Below are positions 17,874 through 24,975 of a DNA stretch of 35,018 nt, piece after piece. The stretch comes from Chloroflexota bacterium (GTDB lineage Bacteria; Chloroflexota; Dehalococcoidia; Lucifugimonadales; JACPCL1). Position 1 is the stretch's first letter. The number at the start of each line of letters is the position of its first letter. Position numbers and translations under genes: made by a program. The stretch is taken from the NCBI GenBank assembly GCA_016179765.1, contig JACPCL010000010.1:1-35018 (forward strand), written 5' to 3'. Under the pieces are notes generated by a model. That model had not been told where the DNA came from. It was given only the letters and a program-made list of their open reading frames with translations, and did not search any database.

Positions 17874-19661
17874 ATGTCTAGGTCCTTTTGGCGCAAGCCG
17901 AGTTTGCTTTTGGGTATTCTCGTCTCCCTTGGCCTCTTGACCGCGGTGGCCTGCGGCGCGGCGGAGGAGCCCACGCCCACGCAGCCGCCGGCGCCTGTGG
18001 CCACCAACACGCCCACGCCGGTGACCTCCGTGGCGACCCCCACGCCTACGACGACGACGGCCGTGGTAGCCACCCCGACGCCCACAGCGACCCGCACCCC
18101 CACCCCCGTCCCCGCCGTCCAGCCCAAGAAGGGCGGCATCATCAAGCAGAACGCCACCGAAGACCCGCCCAGCTTTGACGGCCACACGGCCACCTCGGCC
18201 GCCCACAACATCTACAACCAGAAGCTGTACAGCACCCTGCTGTGGAACCCCAAGGACGACCAGATCGTCCTCGACGCCGCGGAGTCCTACACCATCTCCG
18301 CCGACGGCAAGGTCTGGACCTTCAAGCTCCGCCCGGGCATCAAGTACCAGACCGGCTACACCCCGGCCCACCCGCGGGATGGCACCACCATGACCTCCAA
18401 GGACGTCAAGTGGTCCCTGGAGAAGTTGATGGGCCTCCACGGCCAGACCATCTCCGCCCGCTCCGGCTGGATGAAGGAGTTCATTGACATTGACCGGGCA
18501 GACAACGGCATTGAGGTCGTGGACGACCTGACCTTCAAGATTCACCTCGTCCAGCCCTTCTCCAGCCTGGCCAACCTCTTGGCCATCGGCTTCTCCGTCA
18601 TCATGCCCGAAGGCATCGTCACCAGCGACCTGCTGAAGCGCCCCTACGGGACCGGGCCCTTCAAGGTGGACTTCAAGACCTCCCAGCGGGCCGCCCTGTG
18701 GAACTTGCCCCGCAACCCCGACTACTTCAAGCCCGGGTTGCCCTACCTGGACGGGTGGAGCTTCGTGCTCATGGACGGCGATGCCATTGTGCAGGCGGCC
18801 TTCCTCACCCGGAAGACGGACGTGAGCGGCGGCCATCCCACCCAGGACAACAAGTCCATCTATGAGAAGAAGGTGGCGTCGGGGGAGATCTACCGGCTCA
18901 TCTACAGCTCCGACTGCCGCCCCCAGGGGCTGGTGATGAACTCCACCAAGCCACCCTTCAACGACCTCAAGCTCCGCCAGGCGGTGAACCTGGGCATAGA
19001 CCGGGAGGCCTACTCCCAGGTGGTCCACGACGGCTACTCCCAGCCTGAGATCATCGCCGACGCCGGCGGCTGGGGGATGACGGTGGAGGAGGTCAGGAAG
19101 CTTCCCGGCTTCCGGCAGCCCCATGACGCCGACCAGGCCGAGGCCAAGAAGATCATCAAGGAGCTGTACCCCAGTGGCCTGGACGTCAAGATGATGACCC
19201 GGAGCACCTCCGGCTACATGCGCCAGGGGGAGATGGTCGCGGGCGAGCTCCGCAAGCTGGGCATCAACGTCACCATTGAGCCGGTGGACACCACCGTCGT
19301 CTTCTCCCGTGCGGAGAAGCTGGACTACAACCTGTGGAACTACTGGTTCTGCCAGACCACCAACACCCCTGAGGAGCTCATCGGCAGCTACTTCATCACC
19401 GGCGGCTCCCGCAACTGGATGGGCTACAGCAATCCCGCGATTGACAAGGGGTACCTGGACATGGCCGCCATCAGCGACCCAGTTCAGAAGAAGAAGAAGC
19501 TCACGGAGATGATTGACACCATCTATGCCTTCCTGCCCTACGCCCCGCTGACGGTGCACACCACCTCGCGCAACGCCTACAGCTTCGTGCAGGACCTGCC
19601 CCTGGGCATCACCCAGTACAGCCGGGAGAAGAACGAGCTCATCTGGCGCTCCGACATCTAG
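17874..19661 (+). CDS. SBP_bac_5 ABC-transporter substrate-binding lipoprotein, paralog 1
   Basis: The 595-residue protein has a lipoprotein signal ending LLTAVAC, so Cys27 would be lipidated and the protein anchored outside the membrane. A Thr/Pro-rich linker (about 33-82, repeated TPTPT units) precedes the binding domain. The domain resembles the family-5 dipeptide/oligopeptide/nickel binding proteins, with LLWNPKDDQIVLDAAESYTI and ADGKVWTFKLRPG near its start. The ligand is unknown. It is the first of five tandem paralogs and is closest to copy 2, sharing a nearly identical C-terminal third. The start at 17874 has GGAGGG upstream and begins the signal peptide; an upstream in-frame ATG at 17811 is rejected. 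It has its own promoter and terminator, and no permease or ATPase is nearby. Confidence 0.93.
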   Translation: MSRSFWRKPSLLLGILVSLGLLTAVACGAAEEPTPTQPPAPVATNTPTPVTSVATPTPTTTTAVVATPTPTATRTPTPVPAVQPKKGGIIKQNATEDPPSFDGHTATSAAHNIYNQKLYSTLLWNPKDDQIVLDAAESYTISADGKVWTFKLRPGIKYQTGYTPAHPRDGTTMTSKDVKWSLEKLMGLHGQTISARSGWMKEFIDIDRADNGIEVVDDLTFKIHLVQPFSSLANLLAIGFSVIMPEGIVTSDLLKRPYGTGPFKVDFKTSQRAALWNLPRNPDYFKPGLPYLDGWSFVLMDGDAIVQAAFLTRKTDVSGGHPTQDNKSIYEKKVASGEIYRLIYSSDCRPQGLVMNSTKPPFNDLKLRQAVNLGIDREAYSQVVHDGYSQPEIIADAGGWGMTVEEVRKLPGFRQPHDADQAEAKKIIKELYPSGLDVKMMTRSTSGYMRQGEMVAGELRKLGINVTIEPVDTTVVFSRAEKLDYNLWNYWFCQTTNTPEELIGSYFITGGSRNWMGYSNPAIDKGYLDMAAISDPVQKKKKLTEMIDTIYAFLPYAPLTVHTTSRNAYSFVQDLPLGITQYSREKNELIWRSDI

Positions 19662-19680
19662 TCTCTCCTCCTGCGTAGAC

Positions 19681-19715
19681 AAAGAGGTCCGCCTTAGGCG
19701 GGCCTCTTTGTTGTT
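19681..19715 (+). terminator. Terminator of binding-protein gene 1
   Basis: A 13-bp stem (19681-19693 with 19697-19709, one G-U pair) and a TTA loop are followed by a U-rich tail. The same stem recurs after copies 2, 3 and 4. Confidence 0.9.
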
Positions 19716-19716
19716 C

Positions 19717-19820
19717 ATAGCAGCCGTTGCCATTCCTACGAAAATGGCTTCCTCCCCCCTTGCGGGGGAGGATTGAGGTAGGGGGTAGGCCCTCTTCTGG
19801 TTCACCCGCACCAACGCCAC
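19717..19820. repeat. Inter-cassette repeat block A, copy 1
   Basis: This roughly 100-bp block contains a C/G palindrome at 19751-19771 (8-bp stem, CTTGC loop) followed by GATTGAGGTAGGGGGTAGG. It recurs at 22051-22215 and 24497-24602, always between a binding-protein terminator and the next promoter. The hairpin at 10512-10537 is a relative. Confidence 0.7.
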
Positions 19821-20062
19821 CAGGGGATTCCCTCCTGCGTCCCTCCTTGAACTTGCCTTACCCTTTGCCAAGTTTGCTACGATTTCATGGCGTCCAATCC
19901 CAGGAATAGTCGCTGTTGATTTCATACAGACGGGTATTCACAGCAGCTCCCATCTTATTTCATGGCTAACACGCACCTTAACTGTCCGTAATAAGATTAA
20001 CTACGGTTTACGCTGAAAAGAAAGAACTTTTGATTGATACTGAATATTGATATCCGCCAGAC
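19821..20062. other. Intergenic region before cassette 2
   Basis: No gene is seen here. The segment holds the short motif TACGATTTCATGG (19878-19890), shared with the other inter-cassette gaps, and an AT-rich tract leading into the promoter. The tract aligns loosely with the region before cassette 4. Confidence 0.55.
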
Positions 20063-20091
20063 TTGACAAATCTCCGCAGGTATTGTAGAAA
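20063..20091 (+). promoter_or_regulatory. Promoter of binding-protein gene 2
   Basis: TTGACA (20063-20068), 17 bases and TAGAAA (20086-20091) lie about 106 bases before the ATG. The surrounding CTTGACAAA is shared with cassettes 3, 4 and 5. The -10 is weaker than the -35. Confidence 0.65.
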
Positions 20092-20117
20092 TATATACTC
20101 TCATCTAGTGCATCAAT

Positions 20118-20190
20118 GGTAACGGCTGGCAGGAGGAACGCACCTCGGTTCAGAGCACCCGCATCAGGACAAGTCCCAAGCAGCAGGAGG
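20118..20190 (+). promoter_or_regulatory. Conserved 73-nt leader RNA, copy in cassette 2
   Basis: This leader aligns without gaps to 22390-22462 and 24898-24970 (5 to 8 differences per pair). GCAGGAGG occurs at 20129-20136 and again at 20183-20190, where it is the Shine-Dalgarno. Between them, GAGG (20133-20136) can pair with CCTC (20143-20146). CCTC could alternatively pair with the downstream GAGG. In this copy the fifth stem pair is a mismatch (A/A). Confidence 0.6.
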
Positions 20191-20196
20191 ACCCCC

Positions 20197-21998
20197 ATGT
20201 CCCAACAACTCTGGCGAAGACCCACTCTGGTGCTCGGTATTCTCGTCTCCCTCGGCCTCTTGACCGCGGTGGCCTGCGGCGCGGCGGAGGAGCCCACGCC
20301 CACGCAGCCGCCCGCCCCCGTAGCCACCAACACCCCCACGCCGGTGACCTCCGTGGCGACCCCCACGCCCACCACGACGACAGCCATCGTGGCCACCCCC
20401 ACGCCCACGGCGACGCGCACCCCCACCCCCGTCCCCAGCGTCCAGCCCAAGAAGGGCGGCCTCATCAAGGCCAGCGCAGGGGAGGACCCGCCCAGCTTTG
20501 ACGGCCACACAGCCACCTCTGCGGGCCACAACATCTACAACCAGAAGCTGTACAGCACCCTGCTGTGGAACCCCAAGGACGACCAGATCGTCACCGACGC
20601 CGCGGAGTCCTACACCATCTCCGCCGACGGCAAGGTCTGGACCTTCAAGCTCCGCCCAGGCATCAAGTACCAGACCGGCTACACCCCAGCCCACGAGCGG
20701 GATGGCACGGCCATGACCTCCAAAGACGCCAAGTGGTCCCTGGAGAAGATCATGGGCCTCCACGGCCAGACCATCTCCGCCCGCTCCGGCTGGATGAAGG
20801 AGTTCATTGACATTGACCGCGCGGACAAGACCGCGCGGACAACGGCATTGAGGTCGTGGACGCCCTCACCTTCAAGGTCCACCTTATCCAGCCCTTCTCC
20901 AGCCTGGCCAACCTCCTGGCCATCGGCTTCTCCGGCATCATACCCGAGGGCATCGTCACCAACGACATGCTGAAGCGCCCCTACGGGTCAGGGCCCTTCA
21001 AGGTGGACTTCAAGACCTCCCAGCGGGCCGCCCTGTGGAACTTCGTGCGGAACCCCGACTACTTCAAGCCCGGGTTGCCCTACCTGGATGGCTGGACCTT
21101 CGTGCTCATGGATGGCACCGCCATCGTCCAGGCCGCCTTCCTCACCCGGAAGATAGATGTAGGCGGCGGCCATCCCACCGAGGACAACAAGGCGATCTAT
21201 GAGAAGAAGGTGGCGTCGGGAGAGATATACCGGCTCATCTACAGCTCCGACTGCCGCCCCCAGGGGCTGGTGATGAACTCCACCAAGCCACCCTTCAACG
21301 ACCTCAAGCTGCGCCAGGCCGTGAACCTGGGCATTGACCGGGAGGCCTACACTACGGTCGTCCACGACGGCTATGCCCAGCCGGAGATCATCGGCGACGC
21401 CGGCGGCTGGGGGATGACGGTGGAGGAGGCCAGGAAGCTCCCCGGCTTCCGGCAGCCCCATACCGCGGACCAGGAAGAGGCCAAGCGGGTCATCAGGGAG
21501 CTGTACCCCAGTGGCCTGGACGTCAAGATGATGACCCGGAACTCCTCCGGCTATATGCGCCAGGGGGAGATGATTGCGGGAGAGCTGCGCAAGCTGGGCA
21601 TCAACGTCACCGTTGACCCCCAGGACACCTCAGTGGTGTTTGGCCGGGCGGAGAAGCTGGACTACACTCTGTGGAACTACTGGTTCTGCCAGACCACCAA
21701 CACCCCTGAGGAGCTCATCGGCAGCTACTTCATCACCGGCGGCTCCCGTAACTGGATGGGCTACAGCAACCCCGTGATTGACAAGGGCTACCTGGACATG
21801 GCCGCCATCAGCGACCCTGTCCAGAAGAAGAAGAAGATGACAGAGATGATTGACACCATCTACGCCTTCCTGCCCTACGCCCCGCTAACGGTGCACACCA
21901 CCTCTCGCAACGCCTACAGCTTCGTGCAGGACCTGCCCCTGGGCATCACCCAGTACAGCCGGGAGAAGAACGAGCTCATCTGGCGCTCTGACATCTAG
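20197..21998 (+). pseudogene. SBP_bac_5 substrate-binding lipoprotein, paralog 2, frameshifted by a 14-bp tandem duplication
   Basis: The gene starts MSQQLWRRPTLVLGILVS with the same lipobox and Thr/Pro linker as its paralogs. Its reading frame breaks near 20829. There GACCGCGCGGACAA occurs twice in direct succession (20815-20828 and 20829-20842), while every paralog has one copy. The frame after the duplication resumes paralogous sequence (DALTFKVHLIQPFSSLANLL) to the stop at 21998. Removing one unit gives exactly 595 residues, the length of paralog 1. As written, the product would be cut off about 50 residues after the duplication, with the last part out of frame. It could be a recent inactivation, a reversible phase switch or a consensus error. 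The rest of the gene is intact and close to paralog 1. Confidence 0.88.
20815..20842 (+). repeat. 14-bp perfect tandem duplication inside binding-protein gene 2
   Basis: Two perfect adjacent copies of GACCGCGCGGACAA are present. Fourteen is not a multiple of three, so the second copy shifts the frame. The unit contains the palindromic core CCGCGCGG, which may favour slippage. Confidence 0.95.
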
Positions 21999-22017
21999 TC
22001 TCTCCTCCTGCGTAGAC

Positions 22018-22046
22018 AAAGAGGCCCGCCTAAGGCGGGCCTCTTT
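22018..22046 (+). terminator. Terminator of binding-protein gene 2
   Basis: A 13-bp perfect stem (22018-22030 with 22034-22046) with loop TAA ends in CTCTTT, which supplies a short U tract. It is the same terminator as in cassettes 1, 3 and 4. Confidence 0.88.
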
Positions 22047-22050
22047 CTGG

Positions 22051-22215
22051 TCCATAGCAGCCGTTGCCTTTCCTACGAAAATAGCTTCCTCCCCCCTTGC
22101 GGGAAAGATAGGCCTAGGCGTGGGTTTTCCCATGCCCATCATCACCTCCTCCCCCCTTGCGGGGGAGGATTGAGGTAGGGGGTAGGCCCTCTTTGGGTTC
22201 ACTCACACCAACGCT
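22051..22215. repeat. Inter-cassette repeat block A, copy 2 (partly duplicated)
   Basis: This copy holds the palindrome at 22148-22168 and, before it, a damaged second copy of the CTCCCCCCTTGCGGG start at 22089-22104. The block has therefore been partly duplicated internally. The motif TACGATTTCATGA follows at 22274-22286. Confidence 0.65.
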
Positions 22216-22334
22216 ATGACGGGATGCTCCTCAACAACCATCAACGGGCCTGGCCTACCCTCTGTTGGCCAGGTACGATTTCATGACCTCCATGTCACGC
22301 CATAGTATTGCAACAGGTTTTTGTCCCCTAAGGC

Positions 22335-22363
22335 TTGACAAACCAGTGCATTTATCATAAAGA
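22335..22363 (+). promoter_or_regulatory. Promoter of binding-protein gene 3
   Basis: TTGACA (22335-22340) sits in the shared CTTGACAAACCA context. The -10 is less certain. TAAAGA at 22358-22363 has 17-base spacing, and CATAAA two bases earlier aligns with the TATAAA of cassette 4. Confidence 0.6.
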
Positions 22364-22389
22364 TATATACCTGCATTCGTTGCCTTGGG

Positions 22390-22462
22390 GGCAACGGCTG
22401 GCAGGAGGGCCACCCCTCGGTTCAGAGCACCCGCACCACGACAAGTCCCTAGCAGCAGGAGG
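22390..22462 (+). promoter_or_regulatory. Conserved 73-nt leader RNA, copy in cassette 3
   Basis: GCAGGAGG boxes lie at 22401-22408 and 22455-22462. The hairpin here is GAGGG-CCAC-CCCTC (22405-22409 with 22414-22418). The closing pair is G-C where cassette 4 has A-U, a compensatory change. Confidence 0.6.
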
Positions 22463-22467
22463 CAGGT

Positions 22468-24249
22468 ATGTCCCACGGATTCTGGCGAAGTCCCAGTCTG
22501 GTGCTCGGTATTCTCGTCTCCCTCGGCCTCTTGACGGCGGTGGCCTGCGGCGCGGCGGAGGAGCCCACGCCCACACAGCCGCCGGCGCCCGTAGCCACCA
22601 ACACCCCCACGCCGGTGACCTCCGTGGCGACCCCCACGCCTACGACGACCACGGCAGTGGTGGCCACCCCCACGCCCACGCCGACGCGCACCCCCACCCC
22701 CGTCCCTGCCGTCCAGCCCAAGAAGGGTGGCCTCATCAAGGCCAGCGCGGGAGAGGACCCCCTGAGCTTTGACGGCCATACTGCTACCTCTTCGGCCCAC
22801 AACGTCCACAACATGAAGCTGTACAGCAACCTGCTGTGGAACCCCAAGGGCGACGAGATCGTCCCCGACGCCGCGGAGTCCTACACCATCTCCGCCGACG
22901 GCAAGACGTGGACCTTCAAGCTCCGCCCCAACGTCAAGTACCAGACTGGCTACACGCCCGCCCACCCCAGGGACGGCACGGCCATGACCTCCAAGGACGT
23001 CAAATGGTCCCTGGAGAAGATTATGGGCCTCCACGGCCAGACCATCTCCGCCCGCTCCGGCTGGATGAAGGAGTTCATTGACATTGACCGGGCCGATAAC
23101 GGCATTGAGGTCGTGGACGACCTCACCTTCAAGATCCACCTGACCCAGCCCTTTGCCGGCCTGGCCAACATCCTGGTCATCGGCTTCTCCACCATCATCC
23201 CCGAGGGCATCGTCACCCCGGACCTGCAGAAGCGGCCCTATGGCACCGGCGCCTTCCGCCTCAAGTCCTTCCAGCGCGGCGCCCTCTGGCAGTACGCCCG
23301 TAACCCCGACTACTTCAAGCCCGGCCTACCCTACCTTGACCAGTGGGACTACGTCCTCATGGACGGCGAGGCCATCATCCAGGCGGCCTTCCTCACCCGC
23401 AAAGTGGACGTCAGCGGCGGCCACCCCACTGACGACAACAAGCCCATCTACGACAAGCGCATCGCCGCAGGGGAGTTCTATACGCTACCCTACGGCACAG
23501 GCTGCCGGCCCCAGGGGGTGGTGATGAACTCCACCAAGCCGCCTTTTAATGACCTGAAGCTAAGGCAGGCCGTGAATCTGGCCATTGACCGGGAGGCCTA
23601 CAGCGTCGTCGTCCACAGCGGCCACACAGACCCCCACTTCTGGCTGGACACCGGCGGCTTTGGCCGCAGCGCCGCGGACATCCTGAAGACCCCAGGCTAC
23701 CGCCAGCCCCATGACGCCGACCTGGCGGAGGCCAAGAAGATCATAAACGAGCTCTACCCCAAGGGCCTGGACGTCAAGATGATGTCCCGTAACACCTCCG
23801 GCTACATGCGCCAGAACGAGTTCATCGCCGGCGAGCTCCGCAAGGTCGGCATCAACGTCACCATTGAGCCGGTGGACACCTCCGTGGTGTTCAGCCGGGC
23901 GGAGAAGCTGGACTACACCCTGTGGTCCTACTACTTCTGCCAGACCACCGGCACGCCCGAGGAGCTCTACGGCAGCTACTTCATCACCGGCGGCTCCCGC
24001 AACTGGATGGGCTACAGCAACCCCGTGATTGACAAGGGGTACCTGGACATGGCCGCCACGGGCGACCCGGTGGAGCGCAGGAAGAAGGCCCTCGCCCTGG
24101 AGGACATCATCCTCAGCTATCTGCCGGCTGCTCCCCTGCCCGTGCAGAACTCTCAGCGCGTCGCCTACAACTATGTGAAAGACCTCCCGCTAACCATCAC
24201 CTTCTACACCTGGGAGAAGAACGAGCTCATCTGGCGCTCCGACGTCTAA
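22468..24249 (+). CDS. SBP_bac_5 substrate-binding lipoprotein, paralog 3
   Basis: The 593-residue lipoprotein has the LLTAVAC lipobox (Cys27) and a TPTPT linker, followed by the family-5 binding domain. In the second half it departs from paralogs 1 and 2: KRPYGTGAFRLKSFQRGALWQ replaces the VDFKTSQRAALWN form. Its C-terminus (DPVERRKKALALEDIIL) groups it with paralogs 4 and 5. This splits the array into a 1-2 pair and a 3-4-5 group, which suggests different ligands or ligand ranges. GGAGG lies seven bases upstream of the ATG. The conserved YFITGGSRNWMGYSNP segment is the same in all copies and may form part of the structural core. Confidence 0.93.
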   Translation: MSHGFWRSPSLVLGILVSLGLLTAVACGAAEEPTPTQPPAPVATNTPTPVTSVATPTPTTTTAVVATPTPTPTRTPTPVPAVQPKKGGLIKASAGEDPLSFDGHTATSSAHNVHNMKLYSNLLWNPKGDEIVPDAAESYTISADGKTWTFKLRPNVKYQTGYTPAHPRDGTAMTSKDVKWSLEKIMGLHGQTISARSGWMKEFIDIDRADNGIEVVDDLTFKIHLTQPFAGLANILVIGFSTIIPEGIVTPDLQKRPYGTGAFRLKSFQRGALWQYARNPDYFKPGLPYLDQWDYVLMDGEAIIQAAFLTRKVDVSGGHPTDDNKPIYDKRIAAGEFYTLPYGTGCRPQGVVMNSTKPPFNDLKLRQAVNLAIDREAYSVVVHSGHTDPHFWLDTGGFGRSAADILKTPGYRQPHDADLAEAKKIINELYPKGLDVKMMSRNTSGYMRQNEFIAGELRKVGINVTIEPVDTSVVFSRAEKLDYTLWSYYFCQTTGTPEELYGSYFITGGSRNWMGYSNPVIDKGYLDMAATGDPVERRKKALALEDIILSYLPAAPLPVQNSQRVAYNYVKDLPLTITFYTWEKNELIWRSDV

Positions 24250-24268
24250 CCCCTCCTCCTGCGTAAGC

Positions 24269-24297
24269 AAAGAGGCCCGCCTTAGGCGGGCCTCTTT
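24269..24297 (+). terminator. Terminator of binding-protein gene 3
   Basis: A 13-bp perfect stem (24269-24281 with 24285-24297) with loop TTA, followed by GT, copies the terminators of the neighbouring cassettes. Confidence 0.88.
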
Positions 24298-24340
24298 GTC
24301 TACAGCGCAACTCCTCGCAGCAAAACAGGGCGCATGAGAT

Positions 24341-24478
24341 GTCATGCAGAACGAGTCCCGACCACATCGGGACGACCGAAGCATCTTGTTCGCTTTTGAT
24401 GGCGTAGGCCAGCTCGGTTGGCTAGAGTCAGGAAAGGGCACACCAGATTCTTCGGTCGCTTCGCGTCCTCAGAATGAC
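24341..24478. repeat. MITE-like palindromic element, copy 2
   Basis: The 138-bp element runs from GTCATGCAGAACGAG to CTCAGAATGAC, with inner CAGATTCTTCGGTCGCTTCG. It is a member of the family at 7704-7852 and 32595-32733, inserted between the terminator and repeat block A of this cassette only. It is non-coding. Confidence 0.65.
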
Positions 24479-24496
24479 AAGGGCTACTCTCGCAAG

Positions 24497-24602
24497 GGTT
24501 GGTACGTTGCCATTCCCATGAAAATAGCTTCCTCCCCCCTTGTGGGGGAGGATTGAGGTAGGGGGTAGGCCCTCTTCTTGTTTCACCCGCACCAACGCCA
24601 TG
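24497..24602. repeat. Inter-cassette repeat block A, copy 3
   Basis: The palindrome at 24531-24551 is followed by GATTGAGGTAGGGGGTAGG, as in copies 1 and 2. The downstream gap to the promoter (24603-24842) has no gene. It carries TACGATTCCCTGAC (24658-24671) and an AT-rich tract. Confidence 0.65.
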
Positions 24603-24842
24603 GCGAGACGCTCACCCACGTCCCTCCCCTGCCCTGCCCTCCCCTTTGCTGCCCAGGTACGATTCCCTGACATCTCGCCCCAGATACAGACGCCATTAGT
24701 TCCATAAGGGCGGCGCTCTGCTGCGTGTCCCTACCTATTCTTCGGCTGTCACGCGCTTTATACGTCTGTTCCAGCTTTGTGAACGGTTTTCGTTGATGAA
24801 TAAGCGCTTTTAGAAAGAGGTGGTTATCAGCACTAGTAAGAC

Positions 24843-24871
24843 TTGACAAACCAACATGGTTATTATATAAA
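24843..24871 (+). promoter_or_regulatory. Promoter of binding-protein gene 4
   Basis: TTGACA (24843-24848), 17 bases and TATAAA (24866-24871) make the best-spaced promoter of the array, 105 bases before the ATG. Confidence 0.8.
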
Positions 24872-24897
24872 GACATGCCCGCATCTAGTGCTCCAAT

Positions 24898-24970
24898 GGT
24901 AACGGCTGGCAGGAGGAGCACTCCTCGGTTCAGAGCACCCCCATCAGGACAAGTCCCTAGCAGCAGGAGG
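24898..24970 (+). promoter_or_regulatory. Conserved 73-nt leader RNA, copy in cassette 4
   Basis: GCAGGAGG boxes lie at 24909-24916 and 24963-24970. The hairpin GAGGA-GCAC-TCCTC (24913-24917 with 24922-24926) is perfect. CTCCT in its 3' arm can also pair with AGGAG of the Shine-Dalgarno. Confidence 0.62.
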
Positions 24971-24975
24971 CATAT

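Noticed and set aside
17990-18120. Short repeated CCCACGCC-type units that could be taken for a CRISPR or microsatellite
   Set aside because: They encode the Thr/Pro-rich linker of the lipoprotein and keep frame in all five paralogs. There are no regular spacers.
17673-19925. Very long open frames antisense to the binding-protein genes (also 24583-26820)
   Set aside because: They are rich in Gly, Val, His and Arg, match no family and mirror the GC-rich codon pattern of the sense genes. They are shadows.
20116-20196. A possible upstream leader peptide (MVTAGRR... frame) in the conserved leader of cassettes 2-4
   Set aside because: There is no ribosome site before it, and cassette 3 lacks the ATG. 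The frame relative to the main gene differs between cassettes. Most substitutions between copies change the residue while preserving the hairpin, so RNA structure is the better explanation.
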